Assembly: GCA_027704905.1 (NCBI GenBank)
Contig: CM051006.1
Span: 483,713-547,712, forward strand
Direction of reading: 5' to 3'
DNA length: 64,000 bases
From: Muraenolepis orangiensis
Lineage: Eukaryota > Chordata > Actinopteri > Gadiformes > Muraenolepididae
The translations under genes and the position numbers were made by a program. Under the pieces are notes generated by a model, which was not told the origin of the DNA, did no database searches, and saw only the letters and a list, made by a program, of their open reading frames with translations. Shown here one piece after another: positions 31,501 through 63,635 of the stretch. Each line of letters starts with the position of its first letter. Position 1 is the stretch's first letter.

Positions 31501-31752
31501 GGAAGCCTTGGTTACCGTAGTTACCAGGGCTTGTTATCCAGAAGGAAGCCTTGGTTACCGTAGTTACAAAACCTGGGGGGAACTATGGTTACCTGAGTGA
31601 CCATGGATGGACAATCTAACCACAGTTACCGCTCCGTAACCACGCTAACTACACATGAAGGACCCGTGGGAACAGCATCACGTACCTAGTGGTCCGTGGA
31701 CGGACCAGACGTCAAACAGGAGCGTGACGCTGCTGGACGCCTCGAAGGTCAT
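19580..31752 (-). CDS. slc31a2: slc31a2, copper transporter 2-like (three coding exons)
   Basis: Exons 31752-31686, 21807-21555 and 20504-20330 join in phase (67+253+175 bases) to a 164-residue protein; human SLC31A2 has 143. SLC31A2 is a CTR-family trimeric copper channel relative of endosomes and lysosomes that modulates copper and cisplatin uptake. Visible are the N-terminal FDVWSVHGP, TM1 MVLSVLVICLLTVFYEFLKM, a longer cytosolic loop than in human, TM2 with MxxxM (MLCVM in YMLMLCVMTYNVWIFLGV), and TM3 with overlapping GxxxG (GVLMGSGLG). The short C-terminus lacks the HCH of CTR1, which favours CTR2. The N-terminus has no Met-rich motif. The span given includes the 3'UTR to the poly(A) signal. 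A nested retroelement sits in intron 1. Confidence 0.92.
19599..19604 (-). terminator. candidate slc31a2 polyadenylation signal AATAAA
   Basis: The plus strand reads TTTATT within GCTTTATTTAAAC. It is the nearest canonical hexamer downstream of the stop that precedes LINE sequence. Confidence 0.5.
19722..20012. repeat. minisatellite of about 38 bases in the slc31a2 3'UTR
   Basis: About eight units with TCATGTTCCCAGGCCAC followed by either TGGAACCCACTCATATCATA or GGTTAACTGGAAACCACTCA. Two sub-types alternate in blocks. Confidence 0.92.
20330..20504 (-). CDS. slc31a2: slc31a2 coding exon 3
   Basis: Acceptor CTTCTCCAG, then the split Arg codon and WLLHGVQTALHVFQVALGYM, MTYNVWIFLGVLMGSGLGYF and a stop at 20332-20330. 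Carries TM2 and TM3. Confidence 0.92.
20565..21550. repeat. 41-bp minisatellite with about 24 donor-site copies in slc31a2 intron 2
   Basis: Unit core CTAACCCCTACCTGCTCCTT on the plus strand. On the minus (gene) strand each unit reads AGCAG|GTAGGGGTTAGACAG, matching the authentic exon 2 donor CACAG|GTAGGGGTTAG that ends the array. The array fills nearly the whole intron. Confidence 0.97.
21555..21807 (-). CDS. slc31a2: slc31a2 coding exon 2
   Basis: Phase 1 to 2. Encodes TM1 and the cytosolic loop, ending ...AFISHR. The acceptor is (TG)n-TTTAG, only about 28 bases from the Gypsy LTR. The donor CAG|GTAGGG is the first of about 24 near-copies. Confidence 0.9.
21835..22607 (+). repeat. Gypsy outer 5' LTR
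   Basis: The first 110 bases match 29975-30085 almost exactly (ACATCGTATGATCCGTTTCT, TGCTTTTTCCCCAGGTGTTG). It contains a TATTTAAGCC TATA-like box at about 21979 and AATAAA at about 22503. The end is placed just before TAGGGACTCGTCTGGGATC, which resembles a tRNA primer-binding site. Confidence 0.75.
22608..22626 (+). other. putative primer-binding site
   Basis: GGGACTCGTCTGGGAT resembles the GGGGCTCGTCCGGGAT class of PBS used by many vertebrate LTR elements, with three mismatches. It lies between the LTR and gag. Confidence 0.45.
22748..23920 (+). pseudogene. Gypsy outer gag
   Basis: A 390-codon open frame from ATG. The N-terminus resembles a SAP-like helix pair (CRKADLVAIAEHYGIPLF), then an acidic linker, a charged coiled coil (EREYAQKLEYKYKLEVRRLE), and a capsid C-terminal-like domain (YFHAFERIATTLGWPKDVWP; YVEFAREKETLFDRW). 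The zinc knuckle that should follow (CFNCHKVGHVITDC, about 23880-23930) lies in another frame, so gag is frameshifted just before its end. Confidence 0.88.
24030..24210 (+). pseudogene. Gypsy outer protease fragment
   Basis: Encodes DEILRDTGAAQSLILQDVLP with an intact DTGA active-site motif, then breaks off at about 24205. Confidence 0.75.
24240..24519 (+). pseudogene. Gypsy outer integrase, N-terminal half
   Basis: Encodes CRTCHTCQLTGKPNQ (the CC half of HHCC) and the start of the catalytic core, VIVDCVGPLPRTKSGNQYLL, with the first Asp. It is cut at about 24519, where sequence of the nested element begins in the same open frame (24362-25090). Confidence 0.8.
24520..24960 (+). pseudogene. 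nested Gypsy gag tail with zinc knuckles
   Basis: Encodes CIHCGEVGHGK and CRKCGRQNHLERAC. Only the end of gag is present, fused in frame to the outer integrase piece. Confidence 0.85.
24960..25400 (+). pseudogene. nested Gypsy protease
   Basis: Retropepsin core MADTGCQSCLIG followed by GLSTEDLIPVSMTMKAANNK and a hydrophobic G(I/V)L stretch. The DTG motif is intact. It is in the frame of 24916-25629. Confidence 0.85.
25560..26300 (+). pseudogene. nested Gypsy reverse transcriptase
   Basis: Encodes GVLEEVPIGTPVTWCHRMVI, KKTGKPRRTVDFQALNRYAL, FDAWNGYHSVPLHKDDRHKT, the LSAPQGY block and the catalytic CIDDTLLW, in which IDD replaces the usual LDD. A GDGYSRRYDEV segment follows. Open for 478 codons from 25602 to 27038 together with RNase H. 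Confidence 0.9.
26440..26900 (+). pseudogene. nested Gypsy RNase H
   Basis: Encodes CIATDWSKEGIGFWLFQKHC, then ESRYAPIEGEALAVADALDK and LIIAVDHKPLLRLLADRALD, the D-E-D pattern of Gypsy RNase H. Confidence 0.88.
27039..28567 (+). pseudogene. nested Gypsy integrase
   Basis: HHCC domain (HAAHQGVSMM ... CEHCHR), core with VCSDFFMHRGVHYLVTVDRY, SDGGPEFTS and a NCRAEIGMKTMK segment with the Glu, then a C-terminal VGDMVRVQNQTGPYPNKWDR region and a Pro-rich tail. The frame changes near 27610 and 27700, and a TGA precedes the domain at 27036. Confidence 0.88.
28615..28882 (+). repeat. nested Gypsy 3' LTR (putative)
   Basis: Follows a purine-rich CTGGGGGTGGG tract after the integrase stop. Contains TATAAGAGACGG (TATA-like) and AATAAA (about 28829). 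It ends where outer RT sequence resumes at 28884. There is no partner LTR at 24520. Confidence 0.6.
28884..29710 (+). pseudogene. Gypsy outer reverse transcriptase
   Basis: Encodes VLMKKEVDYLLENHLAVPSS, PKPDGTVRFCTDYRKVNAV, FVSKLDLLKGYWQVPL and the catalytic VAYLDDLVVHS. An in-frame TAA at 29433-29435 interrupts QA-LTLNLAKCEF. The connection domain runs to about 29710 and RNase H is lost. Confidence 0.9.
29785..29900 (+). pseudogene. integrase-like fragment
   Basis: Encodes ELPFEEVASDLLEFEGKHYI and LVDYYSKYM, the start of an integrase core of a different Gypsy subfamily from the piece at 24362. Truncated before the second Asp. Confidence 0.7.
29971..30118 (+). repeat. Gypsy outer 3' LTR, truncated
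   Basis: Preceded by the purine tract GGAAGGGGAG (29963-29972). Starts TGTTATGTACATCG and matches the 5' LTR for about 110 bases, then ends in (CA)n/(CG)n. Confidence 0.85.
30119..30180. repeat. (CA)n/(CG)n alternating purine-pyrimidine tract
   Basis: CACACACG(CACG)n with GCGCGCGC, a strongly Z-DNA-prone composition at the 3' LTR junction. Confidence 0.9.
30181..31685. other. remaining slc31a2 intron 1
   Basis: AT-rich. Holds an AT/GATA tract at 30890-30930, the dispersed repeat at 30957, three GGAGGGATCCCTGAA units at 31050-31105, a CTCAAGGTTTCTTCCTCC fish repeat, and two and a half copies of a 57-bp repeat at 31440-31570 (GGCTTGTTATCCAGAAGGAA). No gene seen. Confidence 0.6.
31686..31752 (-). 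CDS. slc31a2: slc31a2 coding exon 1
   Basis: Begins at ATG (31752-31750) and encodes MTFEASSSVTLLFDVWSVHG. The donor on the minus strand is G|GTACGT. The ATG is directly preceded by CTCCAG, a good acceptor, so a separate 5' exon is likely (candidate near 34046 upward). Confidence 0.85.
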
Positions 31753-32075
31753 CTGGAGGACGGAGGGGATGGAGAACAGAGAGAGACGGTTATCACTAAG
31801 GCATATAGATCTGTACTGTACAGATCATCAGTCAGTCATGGTTCTTTTGATTGATCTTTTCTAATTGTTCTTTGTATTGTGTACAGTATTGTTATAGTAT
31901 AGTGTTTTATAGTATATAGTACATAGTATAGTGTTTTATAGTATATAGTATAGTATATAGTGTTAAATTGTAGGTCATGAAGAAAGAATGGAGATGTTCT
32001 CTACAGGAGAAGAGGAGTCAGAGAGCAGAATACAGAGAGAACAGAGAGGGAGATTAACAGGTCTGTGGCATGTAT

Positions 32076-32226
<151 letters not shown>

Positions 32227-32357
32227 GGTATGTCCATCTACAGCAGCTATTCTGTGACACAAAGGGTACATTGTCAGAGGGCAGCTGCCCAGAGGACCAG
32301 GGGTCACGGATTCATTCAGAGATATTTCATAGAGCTATAGAGCTTGATTTTATTATT

Positions 32358-32395
<38 letters not shown>

Positions 32396-33870
32396 AGTAT
32401 AAAGTATACAAGGTGTTTGGGTTCAGCCATCTAGGCCTGTGGCTTTTTATTTGACTACTTTTCCAGCTCACCACTAAATGTACAAATACAATTTGTACGA
32501 AAACTACAGCAAGTGTAGAGGAGTCCACAGTTAGAGCAACCCCGCCGAGCGCTATCCCGCCGGGCGCTATCCCGCCGAGCGCTATCCCGCCGAGCGCTAT
32601 CCCGCCGGGGATAACAGGGCCTACAGCATCACCACAGCGTGAATGAGCCGGTGTTGCCTGTACACGCCCCTGTGTGGTGACTGCTTACAATTCATTAACC
32701 AACCTGACAGCCAAGGGACATAACCTTAGAGACACAGACTACGCTTCAACCAATAAAAGCACTAAAACAGCGACTCAGGCACTTCCTTCACATGTTTACA
32801 GGGGGGATAGACCATGGACTTTCAGAGCCTGTCATGAAGGTGTATGTTTCCGGTTCAAAGGATGAGAGGCTCAGTGTGAACCAGCGGCTCCAGACTGAAG
32901 TAATCAGCCGCACTGGAACTGACTAACTAACTACAGAATGTTAGTGTGCTTAGTGACAGTGGTTTGAGCCCTGTGGGTTAAAGCTCCAACAACAACAACA
33001 CATCCTAACCTGCTACTTGGAACACAGTTGAAGCTTCAACATACTCTCACCATGGGCAGATACCACTCAGACCTGCTGAGCCACTGCTGTGACCTCAAGG
33101 GGAAGAGAAGGTCAGGTATGGACCCAGCTGCTGCTGTGAGATATCAATGATTGGATTCCCATGAGAAAGAAACCATGTGTTGGTTTACAGATGAGCATAT
33201 CTGCAGGTTGAGGAACAGCTGAAGATAGAAGGAAGCTAGAAGATAACTGAATCAACAAGGGGAGCCATCTTCTCGGTTCATTTCAAACTTGGCCTTACTT
33301 GATGTCAACAGAGCACGTTTCTATCCTGACTAAACAACTGTAAAAATGTAAAATGTTAAACTGCGAATTCTACTGCTGATCAAAGTCGCATCCAGCTGCC
33401 CCGTAGGAGGCCACTCACAGTATCTAATACTGTATTACCCGTTATGTCGCATACATTACATCACATTACACTCATTTAGCACACGCTTTTATCCAAAGTG
33501 TCTTACAGTAGTGTGTTTCAACAAAGGAGGGTAAGAACAACAAAAGTGCATTTCATTCAAAACAAGTCTCCAAGAACTGAACCAGTGCACACAATCCTCA
33601 TTCAACATTCAAGATTCAAGATTAAAGATTTGCAAACCAGTCGTACAAAGGAAGGCTCTCTCCCCATCCCCCTGCAGTGCCAACCAGTTCCTAACTCCCA
33701 AGGGACGCAAACCAACGCTTCTTCTGCATGAACCCAAAGGTACAATATAAGTATAACATAAGTATAATATAAGGAACCATGGTGAATAACCCCCAGTACA
33801 CTCGATAGTACACGTTATAGACCGTATGCATGTTATATATCCACCTGCATGGTGACTGAGGGCTGAGGAC

Positions 33871-33935
33871 GAGTTGTAGCTCAGCTGCTGCTCCGGTTTA
33901 CAGTCTGATCAGAGCGCCGGTTCGATCCCGGAGGA
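33871..33935 (+). mobile_element. tRNA-like SINE head
   Basis: GTTGTAGCTCAGCTGCTGCT and CCGGTTCGATCCCGG give an A-box-like and a perfect B-box-like element with near-tRNA spacing. No acceptor-stem pairing was found, so it is a SINE head or tRNA relic and not a tRNA gene. Confidence 0.45.
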
Positions 33936-34017
33936 GAACCACCACCACCGTGTGTGTGTGAGTGTGTGTGTGTCTCCTGGGAGAGGAACACGACGGGACA
34001 GCTGCTGGCCGCCGCCG

Positions 34018-34059
34018 TGACGTCACATCAGTGTTTAGTGTTTACCTCGGTCACGTGAC
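34018..34059 (-). promoter_or_regulatory. CRE and CLEAR motifs at the probable slc31a2 5' end
   Basis: TGACGTCA at 34018-34025 and GTCACGTGAC at 34050-34059, the exact palindromic CLEAR/TFEB consensus, 25 bases apart in locally CpG-containing sequence. A minus-strand donor (GAG|GTAAAC) lies four bases beyond the CLEAR motif, so the motif may lie in the first, non-coding exon. Confidence 0.45.
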
Positions 34060-34249
34060 TGTACCCGGAGCGGGGCTGAGGGGAAATGACGTTGTGTTGT
34101 TGTTGGTGTATCTGCTGCTAGTTGGTCACTGGCGACCTCTGTCGGTCAACTGGAGGTATCGACCGGGAGGACCTATTGAGTGAGGTTGTTGTTGCCAATA
34201 ATTGATCCGTGTGTATGACGTTATGACGTTGTATGTATGTTATATTTAT

Positions 34250-34310
<61 letters not shown>

Positions 34311-34375
34311 CATACATATATGTTATATATATACGTATATATATATAACATACATATATGTTATATATATATATT
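34250..34375. repeat. (AT)n with ATAACATACATATATGTTAT palindromes
   Basis: About 60 bases of pure AT followed by two copies of a perfect palindrome around ACATATATGT. Confidence 0.9.
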
Positions 34376-34471
34376 TGTTTGTTTCTGTTGCTTCTTGATT
34401 CTACCTTACATAAAGTATCCATTACAGTTACTGCACGACTGGCTCTTTTTAAAGTGATTTAGAGACCCATT

Positions 34472-34476
34472 GGATG

Positions 34477-34562
<86 letters not shown>

Positions 34563-34615
34563 TAGATAGATAGATAGATACTTTATTAATCCCGAGGGAA
34601 ATCCATAATAGTCTT
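34472..34615 (-). repeat. (GATA)n/(GACA)n with a LINE-tail word
   Basis: GATA, then about 17 GACA units, then GATA, followed by CTTTATTAATCCCGAGGGAA, the reverse of a common fish LINE 3' tail. Probably the end of a retroposon in minus orientation. Confidence 0.6.
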
Positions 34616-34979
34616 CCAGCAGCTTATACAAATAGCAAACAAACACTTATTCAGTTATAAAAACTTTAGAAACGAAGGGACTTATCTAAAACACAATTAG
34701 AATTATAAAATTACAATAAAGTACAATAAAGTACAATAAAGTACAATAAACTATCTATCTAGTTCATATCATCCATCACTTGGTCTTCTCACCTCGAATC
34801 ACATGAATGTGTCGAATAAAAATAAAATTGAATGAAATGTACAACCGATTAATAAAAAAAACATTATTACAATAATTATTAATTATTATTTTATAATTAT
34901 TACAATTAGTATCACAATAGTTTACAATGTCAATATCTCAAATAATATAGCCCCTATAATCTATAAAAACATAGAATAC

Positions 34980-35057
34980 AAGAGAGAGAAGATATATAGG
35001 GAGAAGAGAGAGGGAGAGAGAGGAGAGGAGAGGAGAGAGAGAGAGAGAGATGGAGAC

Positions 35058-35143
<86 letters not shown>

Positions 35144-35144
35144 C

Positions 35145-35224
<80 letters not shown>

Positions 35225-35225
35225 C

Positions 35226-35281
<56 letters not shown>

Positions 35282-35361
35282 CTAGAGAGAGAGAGAGAGA
35301 GAGATGGAGACTAGAGAGAGAGAGAGAGAGAGATGGAGACTAGAGAGAGAGAGATGGAGAC

Positions 35362-35443
<82 letters not shown>

Positions 35444-35445
35444 TT
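34980..35445. repeat. (GA)n with GATGGAGACTA interruptions
   Basis: About 460 bases of AG repeats in blocks joined by GATGGAGACTAGAG or GGGAGACTAG, a two-level array that ends about 110 bases before the likely tsc1 transcription start region. Confidence 0.95.
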
Positions 35446-35559
35446 CGACACGTTGCAGACAGTGGACCATCATGTATAAAGGACACCGTTCGAATCCGGC
35501 GCGCTGCACCTGTGTGACGTCACCGAGCCGCACCGCACTCACTCACTAAATCCCTCCGC

Positions 35560-35868
35560 CGATCCAAGGACCGGGACACCTTGTGGGGGGGACACAAGTG
35601 TCCTCTTTTGACAGCAGCCAGACGGTCGGCCATCTGCGGACTGACGACCAAACCCTGAATGAACGTCTGGCGTTTTTTTTAATCCCGTATTCGCGGTGAA
35701 ATTCGTGCGGGGACTACGGGAGTGCGGAACGATTGCGGGATTACTTTGCGTGGTGCGGGGCTCGCTGCCTGTCAGAGCGCGCGGCGGAGGAGGACCGCGG
35801 AGGGCGGCGGGTCGAGCTGTGAGGCGGTCAAGATGGCGGCGCCCTGTGGAGTGGAGTTCCTCTAACAG
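35560..35868 (+). promoter_or_regulatory. tsc1: tsc1 promoter and 5'UTR exon 1
   Basis: GC- and CpG-rich. It contains AAGATGGCGGC (35830-35840), a canonical YY1-type initiator-proximal motif, followed by a donor CAG|GTAAAC at 35869. The ATG in that motif opens a 10-codon upstream frame (ATG 35832 to TAA) ending in AGTTCCTCTAA. The start of the exon is not defined. Confidence 0.55.
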
Positions 35869-36076
35869 GTAAACACCTCCCGTTATTTCGAGTCTAATGT
35901 TTTTTTCCCCTCCTCCTCCTCCACCACGGGGTGGAGGAGGAGGAGGAGGGTCGGAGGGAGGATGGATGGATGTGTGTGTCGGGAGGGTCTCGGAGCCCTC
36001 CTCCTCCTAACGGTAGCGCTGCTGTTTTAGGAGGAGACCGATGATGAAGATGATGATGATGATGATCGTCGTCCTC

Positions 36077-36110
36077 CTACCTCATGTCATCCTGCGATGA
36101 CATGAGGTAG
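36077..36110. repeat. perfect 15-bp inverted repeat, 4-base loop
   Basis: CTACCTCATGTCATC (36077-36091), loop CTGC, and its exact complement at 36096-36110, in tsc1 intron 1 about 210 bases from the exon 1 donor. Confidence 0.9.
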
Positions 36111-36716
36111 TTCTTCTCCGTGAGCCATGTGGGGTTCCTCTGAGGTTCTCGAAGGTTCCCGAAGGTTCTCCCAGGAGAGAGGAGGTGATGAAGTGAGGAG
36201 AACCCTCCCCATTGTTCAGAGGAGGACTTGTTTACGACTCAGAGCTGCTGGTCTCCACCGAGCTGGGCTGGGCTATATCTATATCTATATAGATCTATAT
36301 AGATATAGATCTATATATCCTCATTAGGCTCTTCATCCATCGTCACATGTCTTCATATATATATAGATATAGATATAGATAGATATAGATCTATATCTAT
36401 ATATATCTATATCTATATCCTCTTCTTATGTATGGTCTCTTCCTATCTGTTCCTGCAGGCTCTGTCTGCAGCACAGAACCACCACAGCTGACTAGAGTTG
36501 TGTTTACTGCTGTGTGTTTTAACTTCTAATGGTTTGCATGCTGCATGCTGTGTAGTACAGTACATATACTATATTATATTATAGTTATACATTTGGTAAC
36601 TCACTGTATTATTAGTTTTCATAATTTATTCAGAATTATTTGTCATCTGTAACCGCAGCTCTCTCTCAGTGGTCTCCATAACTGGGAGGGTAGTTGGAGT
36701 ATGAATGATGATGATG

Positions 36717-36889
<173 letters not shown>

Positions 36890-37931
36890 GAGGAGGAGGA
36901 GGGGGGGCGTCTGTGTCACACCATGGTGTGTCACCGTGGTGTGACCTAATCTGATTGGCCACATGCAAATTAAATCCAACACACTACAGTCTAGAACACC
37001 ACAAGCATCTGAAGGAGAAGATGAGTTGAGCCAAGTTTGGGATGTTGAAATGACACAGAGGAGTAAGTCACTGATGTCTGGCGTCCAGGCCGCGCGTTAC
37101 ATGCAGTGTCGGTAACTTTTAGCAGTCATTCCGTTGTTTCGAGTTGAAGTTGTCATCTCTGGTCTTAAACTTGCATCATATTTGTTGATGGTGTGTTTTT
37201 TTGGGCAACCTATGCCTGAAGGAGAGAGGGAGAGAACATGTTTTACCATCTCCAGATCCCAGATGCCCTGTAAACAGTTTATTATGGACCACATTACAAT
37301 GCAGTGCCGTACCATCCTGACAGCCACACATACAGGTGTGTTTTTCCTGTATTTCGGAATCATCCAAATCACATTTGGATCACCTGATCACCTAATTACA
37401 AACATGGGTCTATTCAGGTTCAGGGTTGCAAATGACCCCCCAGTTTCAGTTCTATTCTTGTCCGGATGGTGACGCTCTGTGTGTCACACGCATCAGAACA
37501 ACTGGTCTCTTCTAGAGGAAAGAAGGTAGAAAGTCAACCCACATGATGAATGGCAGACGGGGGAAATGATAACCAATCGTCAGCCGAAGAGAACGCACCT
37601 CGAGAGTCGCTCCTCACCATGGAAGGAGCCGTGTACCATGATTTGAACTAAGGGGGGAAACACCACAGACACGACGACAACAACAACACAACAGCAGCAG
37701 CAGCAGCAGCAGCAGTCTGAAGAAGGCAGCTGATGTGGCCCCAGACCAGGGAGCTGAAGCAGGAACAAACAGTGATGTTGTTGTCCAGATTGTCCCCCCG
37801 TGCTGCGGTTATGAGAATCACCTGCCCCCCCCCCCCCCCCCCCCCCAGGTCTACCATGCAAACTGAGACTACAACTCTGTCCGTCCTGTACTCTGCACAA
37901 AGACCGCAAAATAACACGTTTGCATGTGTTT

Positions 37932-38008
<77 letters not shown>

Positions 38009-38429
38009 ATCTTCCCTTTCCTAAATAACCCGGTCAAATGCAGCTTTAGGTGCAATGCATGCTGGGTGATGGATAATAAGTGTCCCTTTGCTTGGTTGTT
38101 TTGCGCAATTCCAGGAAACAAACTACAAATTCAGTTGTTTTTTTTGAGGGCGGAACAATCGTTTGGCAGTTGCTTGGCCACGCCCACTTGAAGTCTGGTA
38201 AACAAGCACATTTTTGAGGGCGAGAAAACTATTAGAGCGTCTATCTGGGAGTGTGGTGGGCTGCCATAGTAAAGTCTATTCATAGGGAAACACTTTACTT
38301 GGTGGTGGGTTTCCAACACCACCACCTCCTCTTCTCTACCAATGAGCATTGGAGAGTTCCTGGGTGTAAATTATAGGTCTAGGAGCATATTGTCACCATG
38401 GTAGCTCTTAAAGTTTAAACAACTTCAAC

Positions 38430-38430
38430 G

Positions 38431-38496
<66 letters not shown>

Positions 38497-38499
38497 TGT

Positions 38500-38577
<78 letters not shown>

Positions 38578-38591
38578 TGTGGGTGTGTGTG

Positions 38592-38631
<40 letters not shown>

Positions 38632-38632
38632 C
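38430..38632. repeat. (GT)n with regular GG breaks, then (GA)n
   Basis: (GT)n broken by GTGGTG at several places, ending in about 12 GA units. Confidence 0.95.
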
Positions 38633-39007
38633 ACACAATTCTCTGAGGGCATACGTTCGGAGCATGGGTGGTCCCAGTTGGGAATCGAACCCCCAACCCC
38701 TGGCTGTGTGTGGCACCGCTTCCCACACTACAGCTACACAGGAAGGAACCACAGCTGTATAGGGAGAGCCCACGAAGACCACGACCAGGCATGGGGACGT
38801 GGTCAACATGTCCCCCCGTATGTAACGTCCTCTACAACCCAGACACATGCAGGGAAACGGCCATCGGTGAGCGGCCTGTGCGAGGGAGGAGCGCTCCGTG
38901 CGTTCCCAGTGTTTACATGGAAGTGGCCGGGAGGCTGAAAGGTCCTTTGTGTGTTCCTGGACTCGACCCGAGAGCCGCTAGGAACAGTTCCTTCAGGTCA
39001 ACAACCA

Positions 39008-39210
39008 GGGCGGGGGGAACAGGGGGGGGGGGGTGGGGGTGTGGGCGGGGGGAACAGGGTGGGGGCGTGGGGAACAGGGGGGGGGGGTGGGGGTGTGGGC
39101 GGGGGGAACAGGGGGGGGGTGGGGGTGTGGGCGGGGGGAACAGGGTGGGGGCGTGGGGAACAGGGGGGGGGGGTGGGGGTGTGGGCGGGGGGAACAGGGG
39201 GGGGGGTGTT
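39008..39210. repeat. G-rich minisatellite in tsc1 intron 1
   Basis: Units of about 34-40 bases containing GTGTGGGCGGGGGGAACAGG and runs of 6-10 G. Five to six units. High G-quadruplex potential on the coding strand. Confidence 0.93.
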
Positions 39211-39781
39211 GTCCTTGTGCCACCGACCCAAAGCGTGTGGTGGGAGACACACTGGAGAACAGCGCAGAAATATAATTCTGATGGCTGCTGATCCTAGTTC
39301 GATTCCCGTGTAGTTGTCTGTGGTGGTCGTAGCGCCAAATGGGCCGGCTTGGAACTGGGAGCTTTGTGTTGTCCTGCTTGTTGGCTTCTTTTCCTTGGCA
39401 ATACAATAAGACACCTAGACCCATTACATGAGTATACTTCAAGCAACATTTATATATATTTATTTATTTTATATAAAAATCTAATCATCCATTTTAACTT
39501 TGAAATAGACAGGATTACAGTCTTTGGACTTTGGAAGAAAAAAGTAGTGCACACTCTGTAACACACAGACGGTCTCTCCAACGAGCGCATGTTCATCACA
39601 TGACCTGCTGACCTGGGTCCTCTCTCCTCCCAGAGGAGCCTGGAGACTCATCGGCTCCCAGGAGCCCTCCAGCCAGGGCCGGTAGGCAGGCAAGGACACC
39701 TCCTCCCTCCCTTCCCCCAGAGAGAGCCTCCCCCTCCTGGCCTCCACCACCGCCTCCGCCACCTCCACCTCCACCTCCAGC

Positions 39782-61722
<21,941 letters not shown>

Positions 61723-61861
61723 ACCTGAGGAGAGGAGTGAGGGAGGGAGGAGGTGAGCCATGGGGAGAGTTGAGAGGCAAGAAAGGAGAGAAAGAGGAGG
61801 GGAGGTAGAAAGGAGAGAGGGAAGGAGAAAAAGCGAGGAGTTAAGGGAAGAAGAATGTGAG

Positions 61862-62135
61862 AGAAGAGAATAAGTAGGAGAGGAGGAGGAGGAGGAGAGG
61901 AGGAGGAGGAGGAGGAGAGATGAAGAGGAGGAAAGGAGAGGAGGAGGAGGAGGAGAGATGAAGAGGAGGAAAGGAGAGGAGGAGGAGAGAGGAGAGGAGA
62001 TGAAGAGGAGGAGGAGGAGGAGAGAGAGGAGAGGAGAGATGAAGAGGAGGAGGAGGAGGAGGAGGAGAGAGGAGAGGAGATGAAGAGGAGGAGGAGGAGG
62101 AGGAGAGAGGAGAGGAGATGAAGAGGAGGAGAAGG
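61862..62135. repeat. GAGGAGGA/GATGAAGAG purine minisatellite
   Basis: About six units of AGATGAAGAGGAGGAGGAGG type with variable (GGA)n lengths. Non-coding. Confidence 0.93.
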
Positions 62136-63481
62136 GATGAGATGAGATGCGTAGGCATTCGTGAAGCAGTATGTCGGTAAAGCGCTCCGTGCCGTTCATC
62201 ACGGAGAGAGAACTTGTCAGCCGCTCTTTTGAATCAGTGTTCTTCATTCCGTTCCTCCGAGTAGACAACAGGATTCACCCTCTTTTGAGTTACCTTCCAT
62301 TCATTCCTTCATTCCTTCATTCCTCCGGAGGAGGAGGACTTCCCAGTCGGACTGCGTGCTCCCACTCGACACACCGGTCCGATAAACGCTTCCGAACAAA
62401 GATTAGCCGAGCCCATGCCTTGTATGTTCAACAAATCACTTGTACTATAAACCTTAAATTCATATTAGTATTATTACTACTAATAATATTATAACTTCCA
62501 CACAGCGGCAACAAACGGTGCGTTAAAGCCAGACGCGTTAAGCTTGTTTGTTTCTTCATTTCTTTGCGGCATCTCGATAACAAAATCCTTGCAAGAGAAG
62601 GTTTCCGTCGTTCGGCTCAGACGGCCGACCACACCCAACCCGTTCAGGCTGTTATATATATATATATATATATACGTATATATTACAAACAAATTCAAAG
62701 CTAGCTACATTCCCATACAACAAAATAAGAAAGTATTTCCTCCGTCTGGCTGTGGAGGAGTATGTTTAGGAGAGCCAATGCACTGGAATGTGTGAGTTTA
62801 GAGCCATGTTGGCGGCTATTTTGGTTTGCAGCTTATGTCGCTAGCGTAGCGTCCGTTAGCGCAGCTGCTCCGAAGACTCCGCCAAGACGCAATAAGTGAT
62901 TTGTATAAAGTTGTATTTATTAAGCCTTTTATTTATACAGGTACCACGTCGACCCGTCTAATGTTCCCCTGGTATCACACGGTGTGAGTTAACTCACGTG
63001 GCGCTTCAGCGGAGACCGAATGTGATGTCATGTTTTTTCGTCCTTTTAATTTTTTTATCCTTTTTATTCATACCTCTGCGTGTCCGTCTTAAAGTGCCAA
63101 GCTACCGGACAACAGACCAGCGCGTTAAACGGGATATCGCTATGTGATTGCGAGAGTATTCCGTGTTGTAAGTGAAAAGTATTTGAGCGGATCCGGGTGG
63201 TTCCGACGTACGTCACATCATCCTGTCACTTTAACCTCTCAGTTCTACGGTCGGGGAACCGCTCCGTTACAAAGTCTGTTGGCTCATTTGATTTCATATT
63301 ATTTTTTTTAAAGAACTGTATTTTCCGCTGTGTTTCCGCTCTAGGTCAAATCCTGTTGTCCACTACTTCCGAAAAAAAACCAACAAACTAAAAAAAAACA
63401 CCATTTGATTCCGCGTTGCTATCTTAGAGCATGTTTCACCGTCCACCGTTAAACGCCAGTCCTTGTAAACTACTATAAGCA

Positions 63482-63518
<37 letters not shown>

Positions 63519-63635
63519 ATGCCCGTCGACAAGAGACTCTGAGGGAGACTAAGGGGGGAGGGGTGGGGGGGGATACGAAAACGGAGGGGAAAATGCAAGT
63601 TGTGAAGAAGCAGTTGCTTGTGTTTAACTGTGAAC

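Noticed and set aside
33871..33935. tRNA gene
   Set aside because: A- and B-box-like words are present, but no acceptor or anticodon stem pairs correctly. It is treated as a SINE head.
37134..37472. 112-codon open frame in tsc1 intron 1
   Set aside because: No recognisable domain, no splice context and ordinary intronic composition. The length is not remarkable for 64 kb of six-frame sequence.
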